Positions 1 through 13,851 of a stretch of DNA of 64,000 bases are shown piece after piece; positions within the stretch are counted from its first letter, which is position 1, and each line of letters starts with the position of its first letter. Source of the DNA: Ampullaceana balthica (lineage: Eukaryota; Mollusca; Gastropoda; Lymnaeidae); assembly GCA_944989445.1 (NCBI GenBank), contig CALYLW010000071.1, positions 1 through 64,000 on the forward strand, written 5' to 3'. The notes under the pieces are model-generated. The model did not search any database and had not been told where the DNA came from. It saw nothing but the letters and a program-made list of their open reading frames with translations. A program made the translations under genes and the position numbers.

Positions 1-3000
1 CTAATTGTAGGTTACAAGAGCCAGTATTCCAGTCCATTGTACAACGTATAAAGATCAAAACCGTTTATGTCATGTGTTTACGATGTAATAATTGTAGGTT
101 GCAAGAGGCCAGCTTTCCAGTCCATGGTACAAACTATAACAACGGTTTATGGTGTTCATGTGTACTACAGTTAATACCATTGTAGGGTTGCAGAAGGCCA
201 GTTCTTCCAGTACATTGTACAACTATAAAATAAGCCGTTTCTGTCATAGTCTGTACTAAGTTACTAATTGTAGGGTTACAAAACGGGCCCAGCTTGCCAG
301 TCCAGTGTACACAACTATACTGTATACAACCGTTGTTGATGTCCATGTGTACTATACGTACTAAAAATTGTTAGGTTACAAGAGCACAGTCTTCCAGTTA
401 CCTTGTAACAACTATAAACAACCGTTTATGTCAGGTGTTACTAAGTACTAATGATAGGTTGCAAGAAGCCAGTCTTCCCAGTCCATTGTACAACCTCTAT
501 AACTACGTTTATGTCATGGGTTTACTAAGTACTAATTTGTAGGCTGGCTAGGAGCCAGTCTTCCAGTCCATTGTACAACTATAACTAAACCGTTTATTGT
601 ACCCATGTGTACTAAGACTAATTGTAGTATGCAAGAGGCCAGTCTTCCAGTCCCATGTACAACGATAACAACCGATTTATCATGTCATGTGTACTAAGTA
701 CTAATGTAGGTATGACAAGAGCCGATCTTCCATAGTCCCATAGTACAACGATAACAACCGATCTTAAGTTCTAGTGTTACTAAGTACTCAATTGTAGGTT
801 GCAAGAGCCAGTCTTTCCACAGTCCTTTGTTAGACAACTATTAACAAACGTTTATGTCCATGGTGTTCTAACTTGTACTAATTGTAGAGTTGCAAGAGCC
901 AGTCTGTCAGTCCATTTGTACAAAAATAACTATAACACTAACCGGTTTACGCGCTTAATTAGTGTATAAGTACATAATTGTAGGTCTGCAAACGAGCAGC
1001 TCATCCTGGTCCATTGTACAACTATCAATACAATAACCGTTTATGTCCATTGTGTAACTAAGTACTATTGTAGTTGCAAGAGGCCAGTCTTCCAGGTCCA
1101 TTGTACATTCTATAAACAAACCGTTTATGTCAATGGTGTACTAAGTACTAATTTGCTAGGTTTGCAAGTGGCCAGTCTTCCAGTCCACTTGTGCACTAAC
1201 TATAAACATCCGTATATGTCATGGTGTAACATTAAGTTTCACTAATTGCTAGGTTACAAGAGCACTCAGTCTTCCAGTCCATTGTACAACCTATAACAAC
1301 GTTTATGTTCAAATGTTGTAAACTAAGTACTAATTGTAGGTTGCAAGAGAGCGTCCAGTCTTGGCCCAGTCACATGGTATACAACTATAAGAACCACAAC
1401 CGATTTATGTCATGCCTGTACTAAGTACTATCTATGTCGGTTGCAAGAGCCAGTCCATGCAAACAGCATTGTCACACACTAGCAAGAAAGCCCGATTATA
1501 TGTCATGAGTGTTACTAAGTACTAATTGTAGTTATCCAAGGCCCAGTCTTCCAGTCCATTGTAACAACTATAACAATCGTAGTTTATGTCATATGTGTAT
1601 CTAAGTATCTAATTCTCTGTAGGTTACATAGAGCGACTGTCTTCTCGAGTCGCCATTGTACAACTATAGATACAACCGTATATGTCATGTGTACTAGTAC
1701 TAATATGCACGGTTTGCAAGGAGCAGGATCCCATTCCAGTCCAAGGTATACAAGCCTATCAACAACCGTGTTTATGTCATGTGTACTAATAGTACTAGAT
1801 GTGTAGGTATGCAAGAGGCCAGTCTATCCTCAGTCCAAGTGAACAACTATAAAATACCGTATCCGTCTGGCCATGGTTGTATCTAAGAGTAACAACATCG
1901 TCAGGTTACAACGAGACCAGATCTTCCAGTCCAGTTGTACAACAACTATAACAACGTTATTATGTCATGGTGTACTAATGTACTAATTGTAGGTTACACG
2001 AGCCAGTCTTCCAGTCCATGTACAACCGCTATCAAACAACCGTTATACTGTCTATGAGGTACTAGAGTACAAATTAGTAGCGAGTTGCAAGATGCCAGTC
2101 TTCAGTCACGATAGTAGCAACAATCAACAACCGTATTATGTAGCATGTGTACCTCAAAGTACTGAAATAGTGATGAGTTGCAAGAGCCAGTCTTCCCAGT
2201 CCATTGTACAACTATAACAACCGTTTATGTCATGGTGTACTAAGTCTAATTGTAGGTTGCAAGAGCAGTCTTCCAGTCCATTAGTACAACTATAACAACC
2301 GTTTATGTCATGTGTACTAAGTTACTAATTGTAGGTTGCAAGAGCCAGTCTTCCAGTACCATTGTACAACTATAACACCGTTTATGTCATGTGTACTAAG
2401 TACTAATTGTTAGGTTTGCAGAGAGCCAGTCTTTCAGTCCATTGTACAACTATAACAACCGTTATGTCATGTGTACTAAGTACTAATTGTAGGTTGCAAG
2501 AGCCAGTCTTCCAGTCCATTGTACAACTATAACAACCGTTTATGTCAGTGTGTAACAAGTATAATTGTAGGTTGCAAGAGCCAGTCTTCCAGTCCATTGT
2601 ACAACTATAACATACCGTTTATGTCATGGTGTACGAAGTACTAATTGTAGGTGCAAGAGCAGTCTTCCAGTCCATTGTACAACTATAAACAACCTTTATG
2701 TCATGGTGTACTAAGTACTAATTGTAGGTTACAAGAGCCAGTCTTCCAGTCCAGTGTACAACTATAACAACCGTTTATGTCATGGTGTACTAAGTACTAA
2801 TTGTAGGTTGCAAGAGCCAGTCTTCCAGTCCATTGTACAACTATAACAACCGTTTATGTCATGTGTACTAAGTATTAATTTGTAGGTTACAAGGAGCCAG
2901 TCTTCAGTCCATTGTACAACTATAACAACCGTTTATGTCATGTGTACTAAGTACTATTGTAGGTTACAAGAGCCAGTCTTCCAGTCCATTGTACAACTAT

Positions 3001-3200
3001 AACAACCGTTTATGTCATGGTGTACTAAGTACTAATTGTAGGTTTCAAGAGCCAGTCTTCCAGTCATTGTACAACTATAACAAACCGTTTATGTCATGGT
3101 TGTACTAAGTACTAATTGTAGGTTGCAAGAGCCAGTCTTCCAGTCCATTGTACAACTATAACAACGTTTATGTCATGTGTACTAAGTACTAATTGTAGGT
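1..3200. other. Indel-ridden start of the satellite, probable low-quality assembly
   Basis: The same 78-bp unit is recognisable, but units before about 2,160 carry several scattered single-base insertions, deletions and substitutions each, many in non-homopolymer contexts. Density falls to about one per unit by 2.2-3.2 kb and almost none after that. This gradient resembles an unpolished long-read contig end more than natural divergence, which would favour substitutions. True decay at an array edge is the alternative. Nothing in this part should be used for unit-level evolution. Confidence 0.7.
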
Positions 3201-4440
3201 TACAAGAGCCAGTCTTCCAGTCCATTGTACAACTATAACAACGTTTATGTCATGGTGTACTAAGTACTAATTGTAGGTTGCAAGAGCCAGTCTTCCAGTC
3301 CATTGTACAACTATAACAACCGTTTATGTCATGTGTACTAAGTACTAATTGTAGGTTGCAAGAGCCAGTCTTCCAGTCCATTGTACAACTATAACAACCG
3401 TTTATGTCATGTGTACTAAGTACTAATTGTAGGTTGCAAGAGCCAGTCTTCCAGTCCATTGTACAACTATAACAACCGTTTATGTCATGGTGTACTAAGT
3501 ACTAATTGTAGGTTGCAAGAGCCAGTCTTCCAGTCCATTGTACAACTATAACAACCGTTTATGTCATGTGTACTAAGTACTAATTGTAGGTTGCAAGAGC
3601 CAGTCTTCCAGTCCATTGTACAACTATAACAACCGTTTATGTCATGTGTACTAAGTACTAATTGTAGGTTGCAAGAGCCAGTCTTCCAGTCCATTGTACA
3701 ACTATAACAACCGTTTATGTCATGTGTACTAAGTACTAATTGTAGGTTGCAAGAGCCAGTCTTCCAGTCCATTGTACAACTATAACAACCGTTTATGTCA
3801 TGGTGTACTAAGTACTAATTGTAGGTTGCAAGAGCCAGTCTTCCAGTCCATTGTACAACTATAACAACCGTTTATGTCATGGTGTACTAAGTACTAATTG
3901 TAGGTTGCAAGAGCCAGTCTTCCAGTCCATTGTACAACTATAACAACCGTTTATGTCATGGTGTACTAAGTACTAATTGTAGGTTGCAAGAGCCAGTCTT
4001 CCAGTCCATTGTACAACTATAACAACCGTTTATGTCATGGTGTACTAAGTACTAATTGTAGGTTGCAAGAGCCAGTCTTCCAGTCCATTGTACAACTATA
4101 ACAACCGTTTATGTCATGGTGTACTAAGTACTAATTGTAGGTTGCAAGAGCCAGTCTTCCAGTCCATTGTACAACTATAACAACCGTTTATGTCATGTGT
4201 ACTAAGTACTAATTGTAGGTTGCAAGAGCCAGTCTTCCAGTCCATTGTACAACTATAACAACCGTTTATGTCATGGTGTACTAAGTACTAATTGTAGGTT
4301 GCAAGAGCCAGTCTTCCAGTCCATTGTACAACTATAACAACCGTTTATGTCATGTGTACTAAGTACTAATTGTAGGTTGCAAGAGCCAGTCTTCCAGTCC
4401 ATTGTACAACTATAACAACCGTTTATGTCATGGTGTACTA

Positions 4441-7400
4441 AGTACTAATTGTAGGTTACAAGAGCCAGTCTTCCAGTCCATTGTACAACTATAACAACCG
4501 TTTATGTTATGGTGTACTAAGTACTAATTGTAGGTTACAAGAGCCAGTCTTCCAGTCCATTGTATAACTATAACAACCGTTTATGTCATGGTGTACTAAG
4601 TACTAATTGTAGGTTACAAGAGCCAGTCTTCCAGTCCATTGTACAACTATAACAACCGTTTATGTCATGTGTACTAAGTACTAATTGTAGGTTGCAAGAG
4701 CCAGTCTTCCAGTCCATTGTACAACTATAACAACCGTTTATGTCATGTGTACTAAGTACTAATTGTAGGTTGCAAGAGCCAGTCTTCCAGTACATTGTAC
4801 AACTATAAAAACCGTTTATGTCATAGTGTACTAAGTACTAATTGTAGGTTACAAAGGCCAGTCTTCCAGTCCATTGTACAACTATAACAACCGTTTATGT
4901 CATGTGTACTAAGTACTAATTGTAGGTTACAAGAGCCAGTCTTCCAGTCCATTGTACAACTATAACAACCGTTTATGTCATGTGTACTAAGTACTAATTG
5001 TAGGTTGCAAGAGCCAGTCTTCCAGTCCATTGTACAACTATAACAACCGTTTATGTCATGTGTACTAAGTACTAATTGTAGGTTGCAAGAGCCAGTCTTC
5101 CAGTCCATTGTACAACTATAAAAACCGTTTATGTCATAGTGTACTAAGTACTAATTGTAGGTTACAAAGGCCAGTCTTCCAGTCCATTGTACAACTATAA
5201 CAACCGTTTATGTCATGGTGTACTAAGTACTAATTGTAGGTTACAAGAGCCAGTCTTCCAGTCCATTGTACAACTATAACAACCGTTTATGTCATGGTGT
5301 ACTAAGTACTAATTGTAGGTTGCAAGAGCCAGTCTTCCAGTCCATTGTACAACTATAACAACCGTTTATGTCATGGTGTACTAAGTACTAATTGTAGGTT
5401 GCAAGAGCCAGTCTTCCAGTCCATTGTACAACTATAACAACCGTTTATGTCATAGTGTACTAAGTACTAATTGTAGGTTGCAAGAGCCAGTCTTCCAGTC
5501 CATTGTACAACTATAACAACCGTTTATGTCATGTGTACTAAGTACTAATTGTAGGTTGCAAGAGCCAGTCTTCCAGTCCATTGTACAACTATAACAACCG
5601 TTTATGTCATGGTGTACTAAGTACTAATTGTAGGTTGCAAGAGCCAGTCTTCCAGTCCATTGTACAACTATAACAACCGTTTATGTCATGGTGTACTAAG
5701 TACTAATTGTAGGTTACAAGAGCCAGTCTTCCAGTCCATTGTACAACTATAACAACCGTTTATGTTATGGTGTACTAAGTACTAATTGTAGGTTACAAGA
5801 GCCAGTCTTCCAGTCCATTGTACAACTATAACAACCGTTTATGTCATGGTGTACTAAGTACTAATTGTAGGTTACAAGAGCCAGTCTTCCAGTCCATTGT
5901 ACAACTATAACAACCGTTTATGTCATGGTGTACTAAGTACTAATTGTAGGTTACAAGAGCCAGTCTTCCAGTCCATTGTACAACTATAACAACCGTTTAT
6001 GTCATGTGTACTAAGTACTAATTGTAGGTTACAAGAGCCAGTCTTCCAGTCCATTGTACAACTATAACAACCGTTTATGTCATGGTGTACTAAGTACTAA
6101 TTGTAGGTTACAAGAGCCAGTCTTCCAGTCCATTGTACAACTATAACAACCGTTTATGTCATGGTGTACTAAGTACTAATTGTAGGTTGCAAGAGCCAGT
6201 CTTCCAGTCCATTGTACAACTATAACAACCGTTTATGTCATGGTGTACTAAGTACTAATTTTAGGTTACAAGAGCCAGTCTTCCAGTCCATTGTACAAAA
6301 ATAACAACAGTTTATGCCATGTGTACTAAGTACTAATTGTAGGTTACAAGAGCCAGTCTTCCAGTCCATTGTACAACTATAACAACCGTTTATGTCATGG
6401 TGTACTAAGTACTAATTGTAGGTTGCAAGAGCCAGTCTTCCAGTCCATTGTACAACTATAACAACCGTTTATGTCATGTGTACTAAGTACTAATTGTAGG
6501 TTGCAAGAGCCAGTCTTCCAGTCCATTGTACAACTATAACAACCGTTTATGTCATGGTGTACTAAGTACTAATTGTAGGTTGCAAGAGCCAGTCTTCCAG
6601 TCCATTGTACAACTATAACAACCGTTTATGTCATGTGTACTAAGTACTAATTGTAGGTTGCAAGAGCCAGTCTTCCAGTCCATTGTACAACTATAACAAC
6701 CGTTTATGTCATGTGTACTAAGTACTAATTGTAGGTTGCAAGAGCCAGTCTTTCAGTCCATTGTACAACTATAACAACCGTTTATGTCATGTGTACTAAG
6801 TACTAATTGTAGGTTGCAAGAGCCAGTCTTCCAGTCCATTGTACAACTATAACAACCGTTTATGTCATGTGTACTAAGTACTAATTGTAGGTTGCAAGAG
6901 CCAGTCTTCCAGTCCATTGTACAACTATAACAACCGTTTATGTCATGGTGTACTAAGTACTAATTGTAGGTTGCAAGAGCCAGTCTTCCAGTCCATTGTA
7001 CAACTATAACAACCGTTTATGTCATGGTGTACTAAGTACTAATTGTAGGTTGCAAGAGCCAGTCTTCCAGTCCATTGTACAACTATAACAACCGTTTATG
7101 TCATGGTGTACTAAGTACTAATTGTAGGTTGCAAGAGCCAGTCTTCCAGTCCATTGTACAACTATAACAACCGTTTATGTCATGGTGTACTAAGTACTAA
7201 TTGTAGGTTGCAAGAGCCAGTCTTCCAGTCCATTGTACAACTATAACAACCGTTTATGTCATGGTGTACTAAGTACTAATTGTAGGTTGCAAGAGCCAGT
7301 CTTCCAGTCCATTGTACAACTATAACAACCGTTTATGTCATGGTGTACTAAGTACTAATTGTAGGTTGCAAGAGCCAGTCTTCCAGTCCATTGTACAACT

Positions 7401-9660
7401 ATAACAACCGTTTATGTCATGGTGTACTAAGTACTAATTGTAGGTTGCAAGAGCCAGTCTTCCAGTCCATTGTACAACTATAACAACCGTTTATGTCATG
7501 GTGTACTAAGTACTAATTGTAGGTTACAAGAGCCAGTCTTCCAGTCCATTGTACAACTATAACAACCGTTTATGTCATGGTGTACTAAGTACTAATTGTA
7601 GGTTACAAGAGCCAGTCTTCCAGTCCATTGTACAACTATAACAACCGTTTATGTCATGGTGTACTAAGTACTAATTGTAGGTTACAAGAGCCAGTCTTCC
7701 AGTCCATTGTACAACTATAACAACCGTTTATGTCATGGTGTACTAAGTACTAATTGTAGGTTACAAGAGCCAGTCTTCCAGTCCATTGTATAACTATAAC
7801 AACCGTTTATGTCATGGTGTACTAAGTACTAATTGTAGGTTACAAGAGCCAGTCTTCCAGTCCATTGTACAACTATAACAACCGTTTATGTCATGTGTAC
7901 TAAGTACTAATTGTAGGTTGCAAGAGCCAGTCTTCCAGTCCATTGTACAACTATAACAACCGTTTATGTCATGTGTACTAAGTACTAATTGTAGGTTGCA
8001 AGAGCCAGTCTTCCAGTACATTGTACAACTATAAAAACCGTTTATGTCATAGTGTACTAAGTACTAATTGTAGGTTACAAAGGCCAGTCTTCCAGTCCAT
8101 TGTACAACTATAACAACCGTTTATGTCATGTGTACTAAGTACTAATTGTAGGTTACAAGAGCCAGTCTTCCAGTCCATTGTACAACTATAACAACCGTTT
8201 ATGTCATGTGTACTAAGTACTAATTGTAGGTTGCAAGAGCCAGTCTTCCAGTCCATTGTACAACTATAACAACCGTTTATGTCATGTGTACTAAGTACTA
8301 ATTGTAGGTTGCAAGAGCCAGTCTTCCAGTCCATTGTACAACTATAAAAACCGTTTATGTCATAGTGTACTAAGTACTAATTGTAGGTTACAAAGGCCAG
8401 TCTTCCAGTCCATTGTACAACTATAACAACCGTTTATGTCATGGTGTACTAAGTACTAATTGTAGGTTACAAGAGCCAGTCTTCCAGTCCATTGTACAAC
8501 TATAACAACCGTTTATGTCATGGTGTACTAAGTACTAATTGTAGGTTGCAAGAGCCAGTCTTCCAGTCCATTGTACAACTATAACAACCGTTTATGTCAT
8601 GGTGTACTAAGTACTAATTGTAGGTTGCAAGAGCCAGTCTTCCAGTCCATTGTACAACTATAACAACCGTTTATGTCATAGTGTACTAAGTACTAATTGT
8701 AGGTTACAAAGGCCAGTCTTCCAGTCCATTGTACAACTATAACAACCGTTTATGTCATGGTGTACTAAGTACTAATTGTAGGTTACAAGAGCCAGTCTTC
8801 CAGTCCATTGTACAACTATAACAACCATTTATGTCATGGTGTACTAAGTACTAATTGCAGGTTGCAAGAGCCAGTCTTCCAGTCCATTGTACAACTATAA
8901 CAACCGTTTATGTCATGGTGTACTAAGTACTAATTGTAGGTTGCAAGAGCCAGTCTTCCAGTCCATTGTACAACTATAACAACCGTTTATGTCATGGTGT
9001 ACTAAGTACTAATTTTAGGTTACAAGAGCCAGTCTTCCAGTCCATTGTACAACTATAACAACCGTTTATGCCATGTGTACTAAGTACTAATTGTAGGTTA
9101 CAAGAGCCAGTCTTCCAGTCCATTGTACAACTATAACAACCGTTTATGTCATGGTGTACTAAGTACTAATTGTAGGTTGCAAGAGCCAGTCTTCCAGTCC
9201 ATTGTACAACTATAACGACCGTTTATGTCATGTGTACTAAGTACTAATTGTAGGTTGCAAGAGCCAGTCTTCCAGTCGATTGTACAACTATAACAACCGT
9301 TTATGTCATGGTGTACTAAGTACTAATTGTAGGTTGCAAGAGCCAGTCTTCCAGTCCATTGTACAACTATAACAACCGTTTATGTCATGTGTACTAAGTA
9401 CTAATTGTAGGTTGCAAGAGCCAGTCTTCCAGTCCATTGTACAACTATAACAACCGTTTATGTCATGTGTACTAAGTACTAATTGTAGGTTGCAAGAGCC
9501 AGTCTTTCAATCCATTGTACAACTATAACAACCGTTTATGTCATGTGTACTAAGTACTAATTGTAGGTTGCAAGAGCCAGTCTTCCAGTCCATTGTACAA
9601 CTATAACAACCGTTTATGTCATGTGTACAAAGTACTAATTGTAGGTTGCAAGAGCCAGTC
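4441..9660. repeat. Higher-order block duplications inside the 78-bp satellite
   Basis: Rare variants recur at fixed offsets. The variants at 4,565 (tataacta), 4,791 (tacattg) and 5,451 (catagtg) reappear exactly 3,226 bp later, at 7,791, 8,017 and 8,677. Those at 6,261 (ttaggtt) and 6,751 (tttcag or tttcaa) reappear 2,754 bp later, at 9,015 and 9,505, and a further tttcag lies 785 bp on, at 10,290. These offsets are about 41, 35 and 10 units. Blocks of roughly 0.7-1 kb were therefore copied within the array, as expected from unequal exchange. Confidence 0.8.
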
Positions 9661-11424
9661 TTCCAGTCCATTGTACAACTATAACAACCGTTTATGTCAT
9701 GGTGTACTAAGTACTAATTGTAGGTTGCAAGAGCCAGTCTTCCAGTCCATTGTACAACTATAACAACCGTTTATGTCATGGTGTACTAAGTACTAATTGT
9801 AGGTTGCAAGAGCCAGTCTTCCAGTCCATTGTACAACTATAACAACCATTTATGTCATGGTGTACTAAGTACTAATTGTAGGTTGCAAGAGCCAGTCTTC
9901 CAGTCCATTGTACAACTATAACAACCGTTTATGTCATGGTGTACTAAGTACTAATTGTAGGTTGCAAGAGCCAGTCTTCCAGTCCATTGTACAACTATAA
10001 CAACCGTTTATGTCATGTGTACTAAGTATTAATTGTAGGTTGCAAGAGCCAGTCTTCCAGTCCATTGTACAACTATAACAACCGTTTATGTCATGGTGTA
10101 CTAAGTACTAATTGTAGGTTGCAAGAGCCAGTCTTCCAGTCCATTGTACAACTATAACAACCGTTTATGTCATGTGTACTAAGTACTAATTGTAGGTTGC
10201 AAGAGCCAGTCTTCCAGTCCATTGTACAACTATAACAACCGTTTATGTCATGTGTACTAAGTACTAATTGTAGGTTGCAAGAGCCAGTCTTTCAGTCCAT
10301 TGTACAACTATAACAACCGTTTATGTCATGTGTACTAAGTACTAATTGTAGGTTGCAAGAGCCAGTCTTCCAGTCCATTGTACAACTATAACAACCGTTT
10401 ATGTCATGTGTACTAAGTACTAATTGTAGGTTGCAAGAGCCAGTCTTCCAGTCCATTGTACAACTATAACAACCGTTTATGTCATGGTGTACTAAGTACT
10501 AATTGTAGGTTGCAAGAGCCAGTCTTCCAGTCCATTGTACAACTATAACAACCGTTTATGTCATGGTGTACTAAGTACTAATTGTAGGTTACAAGAGCCA
10601 GTCTTCCAGTCCATTGTACAACTATAACAACCGTTTATGTCATGGTGTACTAAGTACTAATTGTAGGTTACAAGAGCCAGTCTTCCAGTCCATTGTACAA
10701 CTATAACAACCGTTTATGTCATGTGTACTAAGTACTAATTGTAGGTTGCAAGAGCCAGTCTTCCAGTCCATTGTACAACTATAACAACCGTTTATGTCAT
10801 GGTGTACTAAGTACTAATTGTAGGTTGCAAGAGCCAGTCTTCCAGTCCATTGTACAACTATAACAACCGTTTATGTCATGTGTACTAAGTACTAATTGTA
10901 GGTTGCAAGAGCCAGTCTTCCAGTCCATTGTACAACTATAACAACCGTTTATGTCATGTGTACTAAGTACTAATTGTAGGTTGCAAGAGCCAGTCTTCCA
11001 GTCCATTGTACAACTATAACAACCGTTTATGTCATGGTGTACTAAGTACTAATTGTAGGTTGCAAGAGCCAGTCTTCCAGTCCATTGTACAACTATAACA
11101 ACCGTTTATGTCATGGTGTACTAAGTACTAATTGTAGGTTGCAAGAGCCAGTCTTCCAGTCCATTGTACAACTATAACAACCGTTTATGTCATGGTGTAC
11201 TAAGTACTAATTGTAGGTTGCAAGAGCCAGTCTTCCAGTCCATTGTACAACTATAACAACCGTTTATGTCATGGTGTACTAAATACTAATTGTAGGTTGC
11301 AAGAGCCAGTCTTCCAGTCCATTGTACAACTATAACAACCGTTTATGTCATGGTGTACTAAATACTAATTGTAGGTTGCAAGAGCCAGTCTTCCAGTCCA
11401 TTGTACAACTATAACAACCGTTTT

Positions 11425-11639
11425 TAGAAAAAAATAATTAAATAACCGTCTTTCATTTTTCTCCTTGCCCGTGTAAATGGCAGACTACTGCCATGTCTTA
11501 TCTTACATTTACATCACACTGGTCAATGCTGTGGCCTTGTCCAATGATGTAGCATAAAGCAGAATCTCACTCCCTCCATGAAAAAGACGAAAAAATTATA
11601 GGCAGTCCTCGTTTATAACAACATTAACACAGTAAGAGA
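11425..11639. other. Short unique spacer, no gene seen
   Basis: This is non-repetitive sequence between the satellite and the MITE. It starts A-rich right at the array boundary. I see no open frame or RNA gene. Confidence 0.6.
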
Positions 11640-12070
11640 GGGTCGTCTATAAATGACGTAACGCACCTTTGGGGGGGGGGAGGGATCACGCATTTATGAC
11701 GATGTGTGACGAGGGAGAGGGGGGTGTAGGAAATGTGACGTCACATCAAAAACGCGCTACTTTAAATAAAAGTTCCACTTCAATATTTGATTGCTTTCAA
11801 ATTTATTTAATGAAATTTTCAATGGCTTCAATCGTGTTACGATATTAGGGTGCAGACTAACACCAAATATATACTTAAATGAAAAAAGTAATGTGCAACA
11901 TGCTAAATTTCAAGTAGAAAATATGGCTTTTAGGGTAGGGGGTCAAAGCTTCGTGACGTCTTATTGGAGAGGGGGTCTAAGTTTTTGTGACGAAGTGTGA
12001 CGAGGGGTGTGTGTGGGGGGGGGGCGTAAAAATCGGCCAAAATTGCGTGACGTCATTTATGGATGCACCC
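11640..12070. mobile_element. MITE with about 28-bp terminal inverted repeats
   Basis: The left end reads gggtcgtctataaatgacgt and the right end, on the opposite strand, reads gggtgcatccataaatgacg. The two ends stay alignable for about 28 bp around a shared ATAAATGACGT core. The 431-bp interior has G-runs and repeated gtgtgacgagg motifs but no coding sequence; the 69-residue open frame inside is chance. No clear target duplication was found; cagta lies just outside both ends in inverted orientation, so the true TIR may be slightly longer. It is a non-autonomous DNA transposon whose superfamily I cannot assign. Confidence 0.75.
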
Positions 12071-13851
12071 TAACTACTGAAGACAATCAGTCACCGGGAC
12101 AATCTTCCAAAAGATCAGGTGAGCCGACTACACTGGACACATTCGTGACTATGTGCCTTCTGTCCCAAACTCCAGCTCCTGGGTAACCCTTGCGACCGCT
12201 GAAGTGTCCTCTTCACAGAAACGTCGCGAACAACCTCATTATACGCAGACAGAATAATGCCAACAGTGATCGTGGGTCCTTAATGCATAGAAGAATAAAC
12301 TAAGATGCAAGCCCGTGTATGACGTGAACTGTCGTTCACTATGAAGAATGTTGTGAGATGATCTTTGACAGTTGTGTTCTTAAAAGAGTGTAGAGTTGTA
12401 GAATTTCATATCAGATTTTGGATATGCCTGATTTCCGATAAAAACATTCGAGATTTATTTTACCATTTTATGAGCTGATTCTTTTTTTCTATTTTGGCTC
12501 ATCTTAGTCGGATCAAAAATAGTCAATGTCTTCTTAGGTCTTAGGGGCACAGCAACGAAGTCTTTCCTGTGCACGTAACGAAAGAACATCGCTGCGTGTT
12601 TTTGTCTCGCTGTCTGCACCCTTTGAAACCTATTTTCTTTTTGATTCCCAGACTCAGACATTTGATTTTTAAAATATTTTGTTCAAAAAACTAAAGTTGC
12701 CATCAATGAGAATAAACCTGACTATCTCGAATGTATTAACCGTAAAACTCTAATCTAAAATCAAATTAAAGGCATAAATAGCATGCTTCATCATATTCCA
12801 AACCTTGATTATTTTTTATTAAAAGTCAAATCTAGTTGCAACTATCACCTCTTGCCGACGAATAGAAACTGCTGACATGTTGGGAGTGTAGGTGAGTGCT
12901 ACTAACAGATGGTGGTACAACAAACAGCCTTCCGTACACAAGTTGTCAACACAATGTTCGGTGTTCGATTGGTCAGCTGCTGTTTTATTCATCACGGGAC
13001 TTCAACCTGAAGTATGGCATTGATCAATGGATTCCTGTTAGGAAGACAGTCCCCCCCCCCAACCTTTCTTCTGTCCTCAAAAGCCTCAGGTCGGACATAT
13101 TTTTATTCTACACAGTACGGTCTCACGCGAAACCTTTTTCCTACACGTCAATTATTTGGTGGGTGGGGGCGAGGGGAGGGTGGCAAAACCTTTCATACGT
13201 GCACAATAACATTCCTAACCCACTTTCAACAACGCCCCAGTCCCAGGGTAGAACCCCACCCCCACCCAGCCCCCACCCCCACCCCCAAAGTCAGCACTCC
13301 GTTCTCAACACGGCTGATCATAAACAGGATTTGAAATTCAGAACAGTATCCGTTCCGCTTGGCTGACCCGGACCAACCCGGATCAGGGACAAATCAAGGC
13401 CAGCCAAGGTCAACGTGTGCGTCACAAGACCGTTGTGTTGGGGACAAATGGAAACTGTAACGAGTCGCGAGGCTTCGTGGCTGCATGATGGCAAAGCGCC
13501 CTAACTAGTTGGTTAGTTTTGTTTATTGAATTCAAATAGATTTCCTTTCATGTCCCATTGCCTCTACCTCTAAATATAGCAGTGACGCTCTGGTTTACGT
13601 TGCAGCGTGAAACGGAAATATTCACGGGTGCTGTCCCTTGGGCTAAGGTGAGGGGGGGCAGGGTGGACTGAAGGTGTCGTGGAAATAATAATTTAAATAA
13701 TAATAATCGTAATCCTATTAATAAGAAAATAATGGGCTACCCGGTTATTATAACAATAATTTAAAAAGTCAAATAGCACCCTTAAGTCAAGTGGTAGAGC
13801 GCCATCAAGTCATATACTGCTGACAAGTCTTATAGCACCAGAAAGTCAAAA
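12071..13851. other. Unique sequence without a recognisable gene
   Basis: The stretch holds a 68-codon minus-strand open frame (12,455-12,661) and a 156-codon plus-strand open frame (12,896-13,366). The first is basic and matches nothing I recognise. The second runs through C-rich low-complexity sequence and overlaps another open frame, so it is probably chance. Short G and C homopolymers and an AT-rich patch (13,680-13,770) are present. The motif tggtagagcg near 13,792 resembles a tRNA A box, but no tRNA fold or B box follows. Confidence 0.4.

Larger units (their letters stand above)
1..11424. repeat. 78/79-bp satellite array, about 145 units
   Basis: Head-to-tail units of 78 bp, or 79 bp where a single G is added (catgtgtac versus catggtgtac), fill the first 11.4 kb. 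Each unit carries two short dyads, TTGTACAA and GTACTAAGTAC, and a common A/G variant in ggttRcaag. Because 78 is divisible by 3, runs of 78-bp units stay open on the minus strand, and each 79-bp unit breaks the frame, so the 60-95-residue open frames here are not genes. From about 3.2 kb onward units are nearly identical. The array ends abruptly at about 11,424 in an A-rich stretch. The array starts at or before the window edge. Confidence 0.97.

Noticed and set aside
3250..11006. Minus-strand 69-95-codon frames with MDWKTGSCNLQL repeats
   Set aside because: They appear only where consecutive satellite units are 78 bp (26 codons) and stop at each 79-bp unit.
12896..13366. 156-codon plus-strand gene
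   Set aside because: It has C-rich low-complexity sequence and overlapping frames, and no recognisable domain or start context.
13785..13835. tRNA or tRNA-derived SINE suggested by tggtagagcg
   Set aside because: There is an A-box-like string only; no B box, cloverleaf or poly-A tail.
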